Origin: Sporosarcina sp.
Lineage (GTDB): Bacteria; Bacillota; Bacilli; Bacillales_A; Planococcaceae
Direction: 5' to 3'
DNA length: 64,000 nucleotides
Assembly: GCA_029263895.1 (NCBI GenBank)
Contig: JARIDO010000027.1
Span: 1-64,000, forward strand
Position numbers and translations under genes: made by a program. Below are positions 17,244 to 27,142 of the stretch, one piece after another; positions within the stretch are counted from its first letter, which is position 1; each line of letters starts with the position of its first letter. The notes under the pieces are model-generated. The model was given only the letters and a program-made list of their open reading frames with translations. It did not search any database and was not told the origin of the DNA.

Positions 17244-18431
17244 ATGAAAAAGAAATGGTTGATTGGTGTAATTTCATTTGTACTATTTCTAATCATATGT
17301 ACATTAATTTATTTTTTTTATTTTAAAGTAGATGCTAGGTATTTCATTACAAAAAAAGATTTTACAGATTCATCTTTAGTACAATCGACAAAAGCAATTG
17401 TCTATTTTTCAACAACAGCAGATCAAGATTTAGGTAACACAGGTTTAAGTTATGCTGTCTTAATAGATAGCAAAGGAAATGCAAAATCATTAAAAATGAA
17501 TGGTCTTGAATTAGGGACCGTCTTCAAAGGTCAAGATACGATTTTTCTTGAAGAGAAAAATAAAGTCCACCTAATTGATAAAAAGGGGATACATACAGTT
17601 ACCATGCCGACTAGCGAACATACAGGAGAAGTGACTACGTTTAATAAAACAGATGGTCGCTTTTATAGTGTCTACAACTCTGGTTTCACAAAAGATGGTA
17701 GCCGATATCAATCCAATATACGTATAGGCAATAACAAAGGATTTGAAACGATCCAGGTACCGTATTATTTACATAGTTCCGGCATAACAGATTCGGAATT
17801 ACTAATGCTTACAGTAGACGAAGAAACTTTTGAGGCGACGTTACGGAAAATGCCATTACAAAATGAAGTTGATATCAAAGACGTTGCATCCCTTGGTTCA
17901 CTTGAAACGAATAGCGTATTGTCTTCCATTCTATATGCAGATGGATATTACTATATTGTTATGTTTAATAGTGAAAAAATGAAAAGTGAAATCCATCGTG
18001 TAAACGAAAAAACAAAAGAGTTAGACATCTTCCCGTTGTTTAGCTATAACAACGCTGAAGCATTCCGCGTAAGAATACCTTATAACCTTAGAAATGCGGC
18101 TGCAATCGTAGATGATAAGCTTCTATTTGTTGATGGCATTGGAGAAGTACTTTCTTTTAATATAAAGACCGAGGAAACCTCAGTATTAATGGAATTAGAA
18201 GGGGCGAGTAAAGGTCAAGGTAAAATGTATGAACAGATGTACATCCAAAATGACAACCTCTACTTTTTCCGTTATGACGAAAAAGAGGATAGCTATACAA
18301 TCGATACGTATAATTTACGCACCGGGAAGCTCGAAACAAAGCTACCTATATTAGGACTAAACGAAATTTTTAAGCGTGCTCAAGTCAAATCTAAGCGGTT
18401 AGCATCCTATGATTTAATTGTCGTGGAATAA
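17244..18431 (+). CDS. Membrane-anchored protein of unknown function
   Basis: A 395-residue protein I do not recognise. One N-terminal membrane helix (about residues 6-28) follows MKKKWL, with the rest probably outside the cell. The body shows repeated beta-strand blocks such as DTIFLEEKNKVHLIDKKG, DGYYYIVMFNSEK and DNLYFFRYDEKEDSYTIDTY, suggesting a beta-propeller-like sensor or binding domain. ATG 17244 has GGAGGTG about 5 bases before it; a longer in-frame start lies in the terminator hairpin and is unlikely. It sits downstream of the secreted hydrolase and just before a small membrane protein, so the three may form one accessory unit. Confidence 0.7.
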   Translation: MKKKWLIGVISFVLFLIICTLIYFFYFKVDARYFITKKDFTDSSLVQSTKAIVYFSTTADQDLGNTGLSYAVLIDSKGNAKSLKMNGLELGTVFKGQDTIFLEEKNKVHLIDKKGIHTVTMPTSEHTGEVTTFNKTDGRFYSVYNSGFTKDGSRYQSNIRIGNNKGFETIQVPYYLHSSGITDSELLMLTVDEETFEATLRKMPLQNEVDIKDVASLGSLETNSVLSSILYADGYYYIVMFNSEKMKSEIHRVNEKTKELDIFPLFSYNNAEAFRVRIPYNLRNAAAIVDDKLLFVDGIGEVLSFNIKTEETSVLMELEGASKGQGKMYEQMYIQNDNLYFFRYDEKEDSYTIDTYNLRTGKLETKLPILGLNEIFKRAQVKSKRLASYDLIVVE

Positions 18432-18445
18432 TCTAAGATACCTAT

Positions 18446-18841
18446 ATGGCGTTTTATTATATATTAAATCGAGGAGGGGTTAAATTCTCTATTTCTTTAT
18501 CGAGTGTCATGACCAACGTATTACTAATAATCTCGATTGTTCTTCTGTTTCTAGGCAGTGATTATACAGCATGGATAATAATTGCTCTCGGAATATTTGC
18601 ATTGGATTCAATAGACCTAAAATCGAATGATTCCGCTAAAAAAGAACATTTTCTTATAAAAAAACTTAGTATAATCTTCAGAGTTTTCCTATCACTGGCT
18701 ATTGTACTACTCATTTCTACTGATTATTTTACGAACACAGAGACAGCACCTTTTTTAAATATTTTTCTATTAGTACCTTTAATAATACTAGTATTATCGT
18801 CTCGTTTTAATAAATATCTGAATCGAACTGATTTTGAATGA
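18446..18841 (+). CDS. Small multi-helix membrane protein, unknown function
   Basis: Up to 131 residues with about four hydrophobic helices (for example NVLLIISIVLLFLGS and IIFRVFLSLAIVLLIS). No family is recognised. The start is uncertain: ATG 18446 has no ribosome site, while a strong AGGAGGGG lies inside the frame at about 18472-18478 and points to a later start, either the rare ATT at 18491 or ATG 18509. It follows the beta-rich membrane-anchored protein by 14 bases, so the two are likely co-transcribed, and is ended by a hairpin. Confidence 0.6.
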   Translation: MAFYYILNRGGVKFSISLSSVMTNVLLIISIVLLFLGSDYTAWIIIALGIFALDSIDLKSNDSAKKEHFLIKKLSIIFRVFLSLAIVLLISTDYFTNTETAPFLNIFLLVPLIILVLSSRFNKYLNRTDFE

Positions 18842-18853
18842 GCTTTCTTTATG

Positions 18854-18896
18854 AACAACCAACCTTTATATGAATAAAGGCTTGGTTGTTTTATTC
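18854..18896 (+). terminator. Terminator of the 17.2-18.8 kb unit
   Basis: AACAACCAACCTTTAT pairs with ATAAAGGCTTGGTTGTT with a one-base bulge, then TTATT. Confidence 0.75.
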
Positions 18897-18980
18897 ATAT
18901 AAAGCACTCTACATTGCACCTTGGATGCACGAAAAGAACTTGTCACGTATAATTAGGTTATGAAGAAAGGGGATTTATGA

Positions 18981-21146
18981 ATGTCTAAATCACTTGTTAT
19001 CGCAGAAAAACCATCCGTAGCACGCGATATTGCTCGCGTACTCGGTTGCAATAGAAAAGGTAATGGCTTTCTCGAAGGAACAAATTATATCGTTACATGG
19101 GCGCTAGGTCATTTAGTGACACATGCTGATCCGGAGGGATATGGAAACGAGTTCAAGGAGTGGAAACTTGAGCATTTACCAATTTTACCGGAACCATTTA
19201 AACTCGTTCCTATTCGCCAAACTTCCAAGCAATTTAACGCTGTCAAAGCACAATTGAAACGCAGTGATGTTAAAGAAATCATCATTGCGACTGATGCTGG
19301 TCGTGAAGGAGAGCTAGTTGCACGATGGATTCTTGAAATGGTAAAAGTACGTAAGCCAATCAAACGGTTATGGATTTCATCTGTTACGGACAAGGCAATT
19401 AAGGATGGCTTCAATAACTTGAAAGATGGTCGTGCATATGAAAACTTATACCAAGCAGCTGTTGCTCGTGCGGAAGCAGATTGGGTTGTAGGTATTAATG
19501 CAACGAGAGCGCTCACGGTAAAATACAATGCACAATTATCGACTGGACGTGTCCAAACCCCGACACTAGCAATGATTGCGGAACGTGAGAAACAGATTCG
19601 TGATTTTGTTGCAAAGTCCTATTACGGCATACAAGCAGTAACGGAAACTTCGAAATTTACGTGGCATGACAAAACAGGTCAGACACAATCATTCGATAAG
19701 AGTACAGTTGAAAAGCTGATGGGGCAATTAGATACAATTAAAACAGGCAAAGTATTAGATGTAAAAACAATCCCTAAATCCCAACCAGCTCCACAACTAT
19801 TTGACCTAACGGAGTTGCAAAAGGAAGCACATCGTCGTTGGTCATGGTCTGCAAAAGAAACATTGTCTACATTGCAAGGATTATATGAGTACCACAAAGC
19901 AGTTACCTATCCACGTACTGATTCGAAACACCTTACATCAGATATGGAAAGTACTCTAAAAGAGCGTGTTAAAGCAGTCGATTTTGGACCCTATCGTAAA
20001 TCAGTTACAACATTACTTCGTTCTGGTGCTGTAAAACCACAAAAAGGTGTAATAGATGATAAAAAAGTATCAGACCATCACGCGATTATCCCGACAGAGG
20101 AAACACCGATGATTCAGAAGTTATCGGATAAAGAGAATAAGCTATACGATTTAATCGTTAAACGCTTCCTTGCGGTATTTTTTGGGCCGTTTCGTTATGA
20201 ACAAGTAACAGCTGAACTATCGGTAGGCAGTGAAGTGTTTAAAGCGAAAGGACGTAGCGTCACTGATGAAGGATGGAAAAAAGTTTATGTGACTGATGAG
20301 GAAGAAAGTGATTCAGATAGGCTGCCTTCATTTTCAAAAGGTGAGGAAGTAAAGATTCGTGCGATTGTTATGACTGATGGAAAGACCAAACCTCCTGCTC
20401 GTTTTAATGAAGGGACATTGCTTGCGGCAATGGAAAATCCGACTCAATTTATGGCAGGTGAATCCAAAGAATTGATAAAGACTTTGGGTGAAACGGGGGG
20501 ACTAGGTACAGTTGCTACAAGAGCGGATGTAATTGAACGCCTGTTTAAATCATTCGTGATGGAGAAGAAGGGTAATGATATTCATACAACATCCAAAGGG
20601 AGACAATTGCTAGAACTCGTCCCAGAAGATTTGAAGTCACCAGCATTAACAGCTGAATGGGAACAAGGACTTTCTAAAATTGCCAATGGTCAGTTAAAAA
20701 AAGAAGTATTCATGAAAGATATGATTGATTTCTCAAAGAAGACCGTGGATGAAATTAAAACAGACGATAAAAAATTCAAACATGACAATGTAACGGGAAA
20801 GGCTTGTCCTGATTGTGGGAAACTACTGCTTGAAGTGAATGGGAAACGCGGAAAGATGCTTGTTTGTCAGGATCGAGAATGCGGTCATAGAAAGAATATA
20901 TCCACACTAACAAATGCTAGATGCCCGGTCTGTAAAAAGAAATTAGAGCTTCGTGGAGAAGGCGATGGTAAAATATTCGTCTGTAAATGCGGGCATCGGG
21001 AAAAGTTGTCAGCATTTGAGAAACGTCGTGCGAACTCAGGTGGAAAGAAAGCTGATAAACGAGATGTCCAGAAGTATATGAAGAAACAGGAAGAGCCTGA
21101 GAATAATGCAATGGCTGAAGCTTTAAAGAAACTATTTGATAAATAA
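18981..21146 (+). CDS. topB: DNA topoisomerase III
   Basis: 721 residues, normal for Bacillus TopB. The TOPRIM domain spans about 1-140 with the acidic site IIIATDAGREGELVARW; the active-site Tyr is Tyr310 in AVTYPRTDSKH. A C-terminal extension has two Cys-rich zinc-ribbon-like units, CPDCGKLLLEVNGK and CPVCKKKLELRGEG. It relaxes negatively supercoiled DNA and unlinks replication or recombination intermediates by single-strand passage. AAAGGGGA lies about 9 bases before the ATG. It is a single-gene unit. Confidence 0.96.
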   Translation: MSKSLVIAEKPSVARDIARVLGCNRKGNGFLEGTNYIVTWALGHLVTHADPEGYGNEFKEWKLEHLPILPEPFKLVPIRQTSKQFNAVKAQLKRSDVKEIIIATDAGREGELVARWILEMVKVRKPIKRLWISSVTDKAIKDGFNNLKDGRAYENLYQAAVARAEADWVVGINATRALTVKYNAQLSTGRVQTPTLAMIAEREKQIRDFVAKSYYGIQAVTETSKFTWHDKTGQTQSFDKSTVEKLMGQLDTIKTGKVLDVKTIPKSQPAPQLFDLTELQKEAHRRWSWSAKETLSTLQGLYEYHKAVTYPRTDSKHLTSDMESTLKERVKAVDFGPYRKSVTTLLRSGAVKPQKGVIDDKKVSDHHAIIPTEETPMIQKLSDKENKLYDLIVKRFLAVFFGPFRYEQVTAELSVGSEVFKAKGRSVTDEGWKKVYVTDEEESDSDRLPSFSKGEEVKIRAIVMTDGKTKPPARFNEGTLLAAMENPTQFMAGESKELIKTLGETGGLGTVATRADVIERLFKSFVMEKKGNDIHTTSKGRQLLELVPEDLKSPALTAEWEQGLSKIANGQLKKEVFMKDMIDFSKKTVDEIKTDDKKFKHDNVTGKACPDCGKLLLEVNGKRGKMLVCQDRECGHRKNISTLTNARCPVCKKKLELRGEGDGKIFVCKCGHREKLSAFEKRRANSGGKKADKRDVQKYMKKQEEPENNAMAEALKKLFDK

Positions 21147-21245
21147 GCGAATAATAGAACTTTGGTCGTGTTTATCCTTTCGAAGAGTAGGTATATAATA
21201 GATATACTAAAATTATCCGTATGTACATTGTGGAGGTGAATCGGC

Positions 21246-21845
21246 ATGAACGTTGTCTTAACAAACATGGTCGCAAATGAGCAATTACAACGCCATCAAG
21301 CAACACAGCGCAAAAACGCAGAAAGTGCTTACACCCGTAGTGCTCAATACAATGAAGGCAATAAGAAAACGTTGGAGAAATTAGAAGCGCTTCTTCTTGG
21401 TGAAAATGAGCAGGAATCGCCAGTAGTTAAAAACGTTTCCGATGATTCCACGCAGATTGAGCAACGAGAACCGCAACTTGGGGCAGGACAAGTAAAGCAA
21501 GTTAACTTGCCACTAGGCAAAACACTGGAAGAAACAATCGCCAGTTGGCGTTTAATACGCTCTGATGCAATTTCAGAACCTGAGCCAACAACTGCCGATT
21601 ATCAATTAGCAGCAAAAGCGTCTGCCAATATCATGAGTATCGAAGCCCAAATTGCTTTGCACAATATGGCAAAAGAAATTCGTGATAGCAGCAAAGATTC
21701 TTCCACGCTCTCTTCAAGAAATGCAGCGCAAGCAACAAAGATGCAACTTTTGTTCGATAAAGCAGCATCATCCTACGCATACCAGAATGAAATGAAAGAA
21801 AAGAACTTCCAAGTTGGTTGGCCGGAATTTTATAAGAGTGCATAA
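21246..21845 (+). CDS. Conserved-looking hypothetical protein
   Basis: A 199-residue, soluble, Ala/Gln/Glu-rich protein that I do not assign to a family. It has no signal peptide or membrane helix. Regions such as NEQLQRHQATQRKNAES and ASANIMSIEAQIALHNMAKEI look helical, separated by a low-complexity acidic linker around residues 55-85. GTGGAGGTGAAT gives a strong ribosome site before ATG 21246, and a good terminator follows, so it is very probably expressed. No neighbour gives a functional clue. Confidence 0.6.
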   Translation: MNVVLTNMVANEQLQRHQATQRKNAESAYTRSAQYNEGNKKTLEKLEALLLGENEQESPVVKNVSDDSTQIEQREPQLGAGQVKQVNLPLGKTLEETIASWRLIRSDAISEPEPTTADYQLAAKASANIMSIEAQIALHNMAKEIRDSSKDSSTLSSRNAAQATKMQLLFDKAASSYAYQNEMKEKNFQVGWPEFYKSA

Positions 21846-21854
21846 TCTAAACAG

Positions 21855-21882
21855 AAAAATCGCCATTCAATGGCGGTTTTTT
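21855..21882 (+). terminator. Terminator after 199-residue protein gene
   Basis: AAAAATCGCCATT pairs with AATGGCGGTTTTTT around a two-base centre; compact stem with T tract. Confidence 0.85.
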
Positions 21883-21931
21883 ACTATTTAAAATAAAAGC
21901 GTATAAGTTGAAAAGAGGTCGTAATAATCTA

Positions 21932-22414
21932 ATGAAACCTATTAAAACAAATGCGATACGTTTACTAGAAAAAGAACATATTCACTATGAACTAATCGAA
22001 TATGATGTGAAAGATGGAGTAGTAGACGGTGTATCAGTAGCGGAAAAAACGAATCAAGCACAAGAAATTGTCTATAAAACACTTGTGACCATTGCGGGAA
22101 CGAAAGAGTTAGTTGTTTTTTTGATTCCCGTTGCGAAGGAACTCGATTTGAAAAAAGCTGCTCGAACTGCAAAAGTGAAAAAAGTAGAAATGTTACCCCT
22201 GAAAGATCTAACGAAGGAAACTGGCTATATACGTGGTGGTTGTTCAGCGGTTGGTATGAAAAAGAGATATCGAACATTTATCGATTTAACAGCAGAAAAG
22301 CAGCAGTTCATCATTGTAAGTGCAGGTAGACCCGGCCTGCAAATGAAAGTGAATCCTGAAAAACTTGCAACGATTACAAATGCGATTTTTTGCGATGTCG
22401 TAAAAGATAGATAG
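21932..22414 (+). CDS. ybaK: Cys-tRNA(Pro)/Cys-tRNA(Cys) deacylase YbaK
   Basis: 160 residues of the YbaK/EbsC branch of the prolyl-tRNA synthetase editing domain. It begins KTNAIRLLEKEHIHYELIEY and holds the conserved VYKTLVTIAG (catalytic-type Lys), the KKVEMLPLKDLTKETGYIRGG segment and the RTFIDL and SAGRPGLQM elements. It hydrolyses Cys misattached to tRNA(Pro). ATG 21932 is chosen over TTG 21908 because AAGAGGT lies between them, about 12 bases before the ATG. It is monocistronic. Confidence 0.92.
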   Translation: MKPIKTNAIRLLEKEHIHYELIEYDVKDGVVDGVSVAEKTNQAQEIVYKTLVTIAGTKELVVFLIPVAKELDLKKAARTAKVKKVEMLPLKDLTKETGYIRGGCSAVGMKKRYRTFIDLTAEKQQFIIVSAGRPGLQMKVNPEKLATITNAIFCDVVKDR

Positions 22415-22510
22415 CATATCGTTAACTAGTAGGACATGCTACAATGAATATAGTTTAGAAATCATTCATGACTGACATGGGTGGTTTTTCTTTTGGAAAG
22501 AAGGACAGCT

Positions 22511-23143
22511 ATGAGAAAGATTTTAATGTGGCGTTGGACATTTTTCATTGGTGGCATGATGTTTCTATCACTAGGAATTTCAATGACTATTAAAGGACAA
22601 CGTCTAGGAATTGGACCGTGGGACGTACTACACGTAGGTTTGTATGAAAACTTTGGCTTAACAATTGGCACCTGGGGCATCATTACGGGGTTCCTTATTA
22701 TCGTCGGAACTACGATTTTCACGAAAGAGTGGCCGAAAATTGGTACGTGGTTAAACATGGTACTCATTGGCGTGTTTATCGATTTATTTAACTGGTTGCT
22801 ACCGGACTTTGCTACATTAACGGGTCAGATTATTATCTTCATCCTGGGCGTTATTGTGATTTCTTATGGAATAGGCATCTATGTCTCACCGAATATTGGT
22901 GCAGGTCCACGCGATAGTCTGATGCTTTTATTCGCAGAGAAATTCAATATAAGTATTAAAAAGATACGAACTATTATTGAAGTAGTTGTAGCGCTTGCAG
23001 GTTGGTTACTGGGAGGACCTGTTGGGATAGGTACGGTTTTTATCGCTTTATTTATCGGACAGATTGTACATTATGCACTTCCTCAAACTAGACGGTTGTT
23101 ACTAAAAGTAATGGGCGAAGTAGAAGAAAAGGTTTTATTCTAA
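22511..23143 (+). CDS. YczE/YitT-like integral membrane protein
   Basis: About 210 residues with five or six membrane helices. The N-terminal region GGMMFLSLGISMTIKGQRLGIGPWDVLHVGL and a repeated motif NIGAGPRDSLMLLF mark the YczE/YyaS/YitT family; the two GxGPxD repeats suggest an internal duplication. The family's transport or regulatory role is not established; YczE influences lipopeptide production in Bacillus. ATG 22511 has AAGGA five bases upstream, making it better than GTG 22481. Single-gene unit with terminator. Confidence 0.85.
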   Translation: MRKILMWRWTFFIGGMMFLSLGISMTIKGQRLGIGPWDVLHVGLYENFGLTIGTWGIITGFLIIVGTTIFTKEWPKIGTWLNMVLIGVFIDLFNWLLPDFATLTGQIIIFILGVIVISYGIGIYVSPNIGAGPRDSLMLLFAEKFNISIKKIRTIIEVVVALAGWLLGGPVGIGTVFIALFIGQIVHYALPQTRRLLLKVMGEVEEKVLF

Positions 23144-23149
23144 CTGATG

Positions 23150-23180
23150 AAAGCACATGCGAATTGCTGTGCTTTTTTTT
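23150..23180 (+). terminator. Terminator after YczE-like gene
   Basis: AAAGCACA pairs with TGTGCTTT, followed by eight T residues. Confidence 0.8.
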
Positions 23181-23219
23181 GTTGGCAATGCATAAGATAA
23201 CCATACGAAATTAGAAAGG

Positions 23220-24299
23220 ATGGTCGACATATACGGGACAATTACGCAATACATGGGAACAGCCTATACAGGGCAAGGAATCTCTCACAAGTTTGACAAA
23301 CTCATTGCCACTGCAAACGAAACAGTTTTCTTGAAATGCCCTCCAACTCATATCATTTCAAATGTACTAAATAAGATGCTAGCGGATTTTGTAAAGAGGG
23401 GATACGATGTCGACAAATTCATGGATCCAATTCATCCAGATAATACACAAGCTATTTTTATAAAAAGTGAAAGCTTATTAATCATTCAAGCTTCCCATCC
23501 TATCGCACTCGAACCTACTGATTTAGGCGGACGTCACAAAGTAATTAGCTTTTATGACATTTATGATGAACAAAAACTGCAAGACAAGAATCACTTGATT
23601 GTTGAAAAGTTGGCACTAGCGAATTCGAATCTTGAAAAAGCACTTCGCACGCTGGCAGATGCAAAACGACTCCATGACGAATGGGAAGTTGGAAACATTA
23701 ATCGGATGCAATGGGATGTTCATGAAAAGAAGATTAGTACTTTAAAAGAAGAGTTATTTGGAACGATTAGTCTAAATAAAAACGCGGACGTATCTCATCG
23801 CTTAATAGGATCGCTAACATCAAGAGGCGCGCAAGACTTTATTCCATCTATTACGAAAAATCTTGACAGAAGAGTGCTAATAAAAGGTCTACCTGGAACG
23901 GGTAAATCAACACTAATGAAAGCACTGGCAGCGGAGGGGATTAGTAGAGGATTTGATGTCCAATATGGTTGGTGTGGACTAGATCCAATTGGGGTAGACC
24001 TTGTTGTTTTTCCTGAACTCTCAATTTGTTTCATCGATGCAACGTTGCCGCATGTCTATGAACCAGAACACCCCGGCGATGAAATACTAGACCTAGTCAC
24101 AATGTGTAAGGAAGATGCAGAGGCGGAAAGAAAGATTGAGGATATTGAAAAATTGTACAAAGACAAAATACTTGATGCGACAGGCTACATGCAAAGTTAT
24201 GCGGTATCTGAGAATAGCTTGATCATTGCAATGGACTCCGCCATCAAACAAGAAGTATTTGAAGATAAAATTAGTGCCTTAAAAAGCTATAGTAAATAA
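23220..24299 (+). CDS. P-loop ATPase/nucleotide-kinase-like protein (PRK06851 type)
   Basis: About 359 residues. A clear Walker A motif GLPGTGKST lies near residue 224, within VLIKGLPGTGKSTLMKALAAEG; the N-terminal half is a divergent domain of similar fold as in uncharacterised PRK06851-type ATPases of Bacillales. A central helical section (about 130-180) has heptad character. Substrate unknown. The start is unsure: AAAGG abuts ATG 23220, so initiation could be there or at ATG 23253. It is followed by kbl without a clear terminator, but they have separate promoters as far as can be seen. Confidence 0.72.
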   Translation: MVDIYGTITQYMGTAYTGQGISHKFDKLIATANETVFLKCPPTHIISNVLNKMLADFVKRGYDVDKFMDPIHPDNTQAIFIKSESLLIIQASHPIALEPTDLGGRHKVISFYDIYDEQKLQDKNHLIVEKLALANSNLEKALRTLADAKRLHDEWEVGNINRMQWDVHEKKISTLKEELFGTISLNKNADVSHRLIGSLTSRGAQDFIPSITKNLDRRVLIKGLPGTGKSTLMKALAAEGISRGFDVQYGWCGLDPIGVDLVVFPELSICFIDATLPHVYEPEHPGDEILDLVTMCKEDAEAERKIEDIEKLYKDKILDATGYMQSYAVSENSLIIAMDSAIKQEVFEDKISALKSYSK

Positions 24300-24397
24300 A
24301 TTAACGAGACTCTTTCAGAAATGAATGCACTTCACACTACACACGTGTATCTCCTGTGTTAGAATGAAGGCATCATCAGTCTGAAAGGAAGATTGCT

Positions 24398-25588
24398 TTG
24401 TCAAAAAAACTAAATGCATTTTTACAAGAAAATTTAAAAGAACTTCGGGACCAAGGACTCTACAACGAAATTGAACCCGTTGAAGGACCGAATGGCCCGA
24501 TTATTAAAATCAAAGGTAACGATTTAATTAACCTATCTTCAAACAATTATTTAGGGCTGGCGACAGATCCTGATTTAAAGAAACTTGCTATCGCCGCAAC
24601 AGAAAAATATGGTGTCGGTGCAGGCGCCGTTCGTACAATTAACGGAACGCTTGATATTCACATTGCCCTTGAGAAGAAATTGGCAGAATTCAAAGGAACA
24701 GAAGCAGCAATCTCCTATCAATCTGGTTTCAATTGTAATATGGCTGCAATTTCAGCAGTTATGAACAAAAAAGATGCTATTCTATCTGACGAATTAAACC
24801 ATGCATCTATTATCGACGGTTGCCGTCTATCTGGAGCAAAAGTAATCCGCGTAAACCACCAAGACATGGACGACTTACGCACGAAAGCGAAAGAAGCAAC
24901 AGAATCAGGTCTTTATGAAAAAGTGATGTATATTACAGATGGCGTATTTTCGATGGACGGTAACATTGCAAACTTGCCAGAAGTCGTTAAAATTGCTAAA
25001 GAATTTGACCTCATCACATATGTAGACGATGCGCATGGTTCAGGTGTAATGGGTAAAGGAAAAGGAACAGTTAAACACTTCGGACTTGAAAAAGAAATCG
25101 ACTTCCAAATCGGAACGTTATCAAAAGCCATCGGAGTTGTTGGCGGATACGTTGCCGGTACACAACAACTGATTGACTGGTTAAAAGTTCGTTCACGTCC
25201 TTTCCTATTCTCAACAGCACTACCAGCAGGAGATGTAGCTGCAATTATCGGTGCAATAGAAAAAATCATGGCATCCACAGACCTGCACGACAAACTGTGG
25301 GACAATGGTAATTATTTAAAAGACGGACTTTCTAAAATGGGCTTCAATATTGGCGTTTCAGAAACACCAATTACACCATGTATAATCGGTGATGAAAAGC
25401 TGACACAACAATTTTCCAAACGTCTAGCAGAAGAAGGCGTCTACGCTAAATCAATCGTCTTCCCGACAGTCGCTAAAGGAAAAGGCCGTGTACGCAACAT
25501 GCCAACTGCAGCACATACTAAAGAAATGCTAGACAACGCACTCGTCATCTATGAAAAAGTAGGTAAAGAACTAGGCGTCATTAAATAA
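24398..25588 (+). CDS. kbl: Glycine C-acetyltransferase (2-amino-3-ketobutyrate CoA ligase)
   Basis: 396 residues of the alpha-oxoamine synthase family. PLP-binding Lys is Lys243 in [15 protein letters not shown]; the Asp/His pair is in [23 protein letters not shown] and the [11 protein letters not shown] loop are also family marks. It cleaves 2-amino-3-oxobutanoate with CoA into glycine and acetyl-CoA, the second step of threonine breakdown. It starts with TTG 24398, six bases after AAAGGAAG. The first-step enzyme gene lies 560 bases downstream beyond a terminator and a repeat array. Confidence 0.95.
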   Translation: MSKKLNAFLQENLKELRDQGLYNEIEPVEGPNGPIIKIKGNDLINLSSNNYLGLATDPDLKKLAIAATEKYGVGAGAVRTINGTLDIHIALEKKLAEFKGTEAAISYQSGFNCNMAAISAVMNKKDAILSDELNHASIIDGCRLSGAKVIRVNHQDMDDLRTKAKEATESGLYEKVMYITDGVFSMDGNIANLPEVVKIAKEFDLITYVDDAHGSGVMGKGKGTVKHFGLEKEIDFQIGTLSKAIGVVGGYVAGTQQLIDWLKVRSRPFLFSTALPAGDVAAIIGAIEKIMASTDLHDKLWDNGNYLKDGLSKMGFNIGVSETPITPCIIGDEKLTQQFSKRLAEEGVYAKSIVFPTVAKGKGRVRNMPTAAHTKEMLDNALVIYEKVGKELGVIK

Positions 25589-25593
25589 TGTTG

Positions 25594-25624
25594 AAAAGAG
25601 CCAGCATTGCTGGCTCTTTTTTTT
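25594..25624 (+). terminator. Terminator after kbl
   Basis: AAAAGAGCCAGC pairs with GCTGGCTCTTTT around ATT, followed by a long T tract. Confidence 0.9.
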
Positions 25625-25630
25625 GTATGT

Positions 25631-25997
25631 TTAACTAGTCGGAAAGTCATGAAACGCTGATAAGTAGTGTGAAAGCGCTGATATATGGTCGATGAGCGTC
25701 GATATATTGTGTGAATCCGCTGATAAGTGATGCGCAAACGATGATATCCACCCACAATCGCTGATAAAACTTCCGGTGTGTTGTGTAAGTTGAGTGTGCA
25801 CACTTTCTCGTGTTTTAACTAGTCAGAAAGTCATGAAACGCTGATAAAGAGTGTGAAAGCGCTGATATATGGTCGATGAGCGCTGATATATGGTGTGAAT
25901 CCGCTGATAAGTGATGAGTAAACGCTGATAACCACCCCGCAAACGCTGATATCCACCCCACAACGTCGATACCGACCCCACAACCGCAAATAAAACC
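25631..25997. repeat. Phased repeat array A2: two CGCTGATA arrays from a 102-bp duplication
   Basis: Cores of CGCTGATA type start at 25655, 25676, 25697 (variant CGTCGATA), 25718, 25739 (variant) and 25759, then at 25839, 25860, 25881, 25902, 25923, 25944 and 25964 (variant): nearly all 21 bases apart, some 20. Bases 25631-25732 and 25815-25916 are near-identical 102-bp direct repeats beginning TTAACTAGTC. The region fills the 560-base gap between kbl and tdh. The spacer 25793-25804 holds the palindrome AGTGTGCACACT. Confidence 0.9.
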
Positions 25998-26147
25998 CAT
26001 TACCATAAAAAACAACATGAATCTTTATTGTATTTTTGGATAGAACAATTTATAATGGTTTTGATTGATGAAATCAATGTTATTTAATAGATTAATATAA
26101 TGTGTTCTCTACAAAAAGACAAATGTATCTTGTGAGGAGTATGTATA

Positions 26148-27092
26148 ATGAAGAAAATCATGGTAACTGGCGCACTAGGTCAAATAGGTTCAGAGTTAAT
26201 TACGAAATTACGTTCAGAATACGGTACAGACAATGTGTTGGCGACGGATATTCGCCGCCCGAATGGTGCGATTGATGGTCCGTTTGAAATTCTAGATGTG
26301 ACAGATGCTCAAAAGATGAATGATCTTGCCAAGGAATTTGGCGCGGATACGTTAATGCACATGGCAGCTTTATTGTCTGCGAAAGCAGAGGAAAGCCCTT
26401 TATTCGCGTGGAACTTAAATATGGGTGGTCTTATGAATTCATTGGAAGTGTCCCGCGAACTAGGTCTTCAATTTTTCACGCCGAGCTCAATCGGAGCTTT
26501 TGGTCCATCGACTCCAAAATTGAATACTCCGCAAGATACTTTGCAACGTCCAACAACGATGTATGGAGTAAATAAAGTTTCAGGAGAATTACTATGTGAT
26601 TACTACTTTGAACGTTTCGGTCTAGATACGCGAGGTGTTCGATTCCCAGGTCTTATTTCGAACGTGGCGCAACCAGGTGGCGGTACGACGGATTATGCAG
26701 TGGACATCTATTACAAAGCAATTGAAGAAGGGAAATATACATCATATATTGCGGAAGGTACATATATGGATATGATGTATATGCCTGATGCATTGCAAGC
26801 AATCGTTAACTTGATGGAAGCGGATCCTGCAAAGTTAATTCATCGCAACGCATTCAATGTAACAGCTATGAGTTTTGAACCTTCACAAATTGCAGCATCT
26901 ATCAAGAAACATATTCCGCAATTTGAAATTGCTTACGATGTAGATCCAGTTCGCCAAGCAATCGCAGATAGCTGGCCAGATTCGATTGATCCTTCCGCGG
27001 CAATTGCTGAATGGGGATTTAAAGCGCAATATGATCTTAATAAAATGACAGCGGATATGCTATTAAAACTAAAACAGAAATTAGCAATTTAA
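26148..27092 (+). CDS. tdh: L-threonine 3-dehydrogenase, epimerase-like (SDR) type
   Basis: 314 residues of the extended SDR family. The N-terminal [13 protein letters not shown] binds NAD; the catalytic Tyr/Lys pair is in [10 protein letters not shown] (about residue 143) with the Ser in [10 protein letters not shown]. Sequence features such as TDIRRPNG, the [12 protein letters not shown] loop and the C-terminal [11 protein letters not shown] motif match the short-chain threonine dehydrogenases of staphylococci and bacilli. It makes 2-amino-3-oxobutanoate from L-threonine, which the nearby kbl product then splits. GTGAGGAGT lies about 9 bases before the ATG. A generic NAD-dependent epimerase is the alternative, but the kbl neighbour favours this call. 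Confidence 0.88.
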   Translation: MKKIMVTGALGQIGSELITKLRSEYGTDNVLATDIRRPNGAIDGPFEILDVTDAQKMNDLAKEFGADTLMHMAALLSAKAEESPLFAWNLNMGGLMNSLEVSRELGLQFFTPSSIGAFGPSTPKLNTPQDTLQRPTTMYGVNKVSGELLCDYYFERFGLDTRGVRFPGLISNVAQPGGGTTDYAVDIYYKAIEEGKYTSYIAEGTYMDMMYMPDALQAIVNLMEADPAKLIHRNAFNVTAMSFEPSQIAASIKKHIPQFEIAYDVDPVRQAIADSWPDSIDPSAAIAEWGFKAQYDLNKMTADMLLKLKQKLAI

Positions 27093-27093
27093 C

Positions 27094-27140
27094 AAAAAAA
27101 GTAGTGCAGTTCTCAAAGAGAGAATTGCACTACTTTTTTT
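27094..27140. terminator. Bidirectional terminator between tdh and yjiH-like gene
   Basis: AAAAAGTAGTGCAGTTCTC pairs with its complement (one mismatch) around AAAG; A and T tracts on both sides. Confidence 0.9.
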
Positions 27141-27142
27141 GA

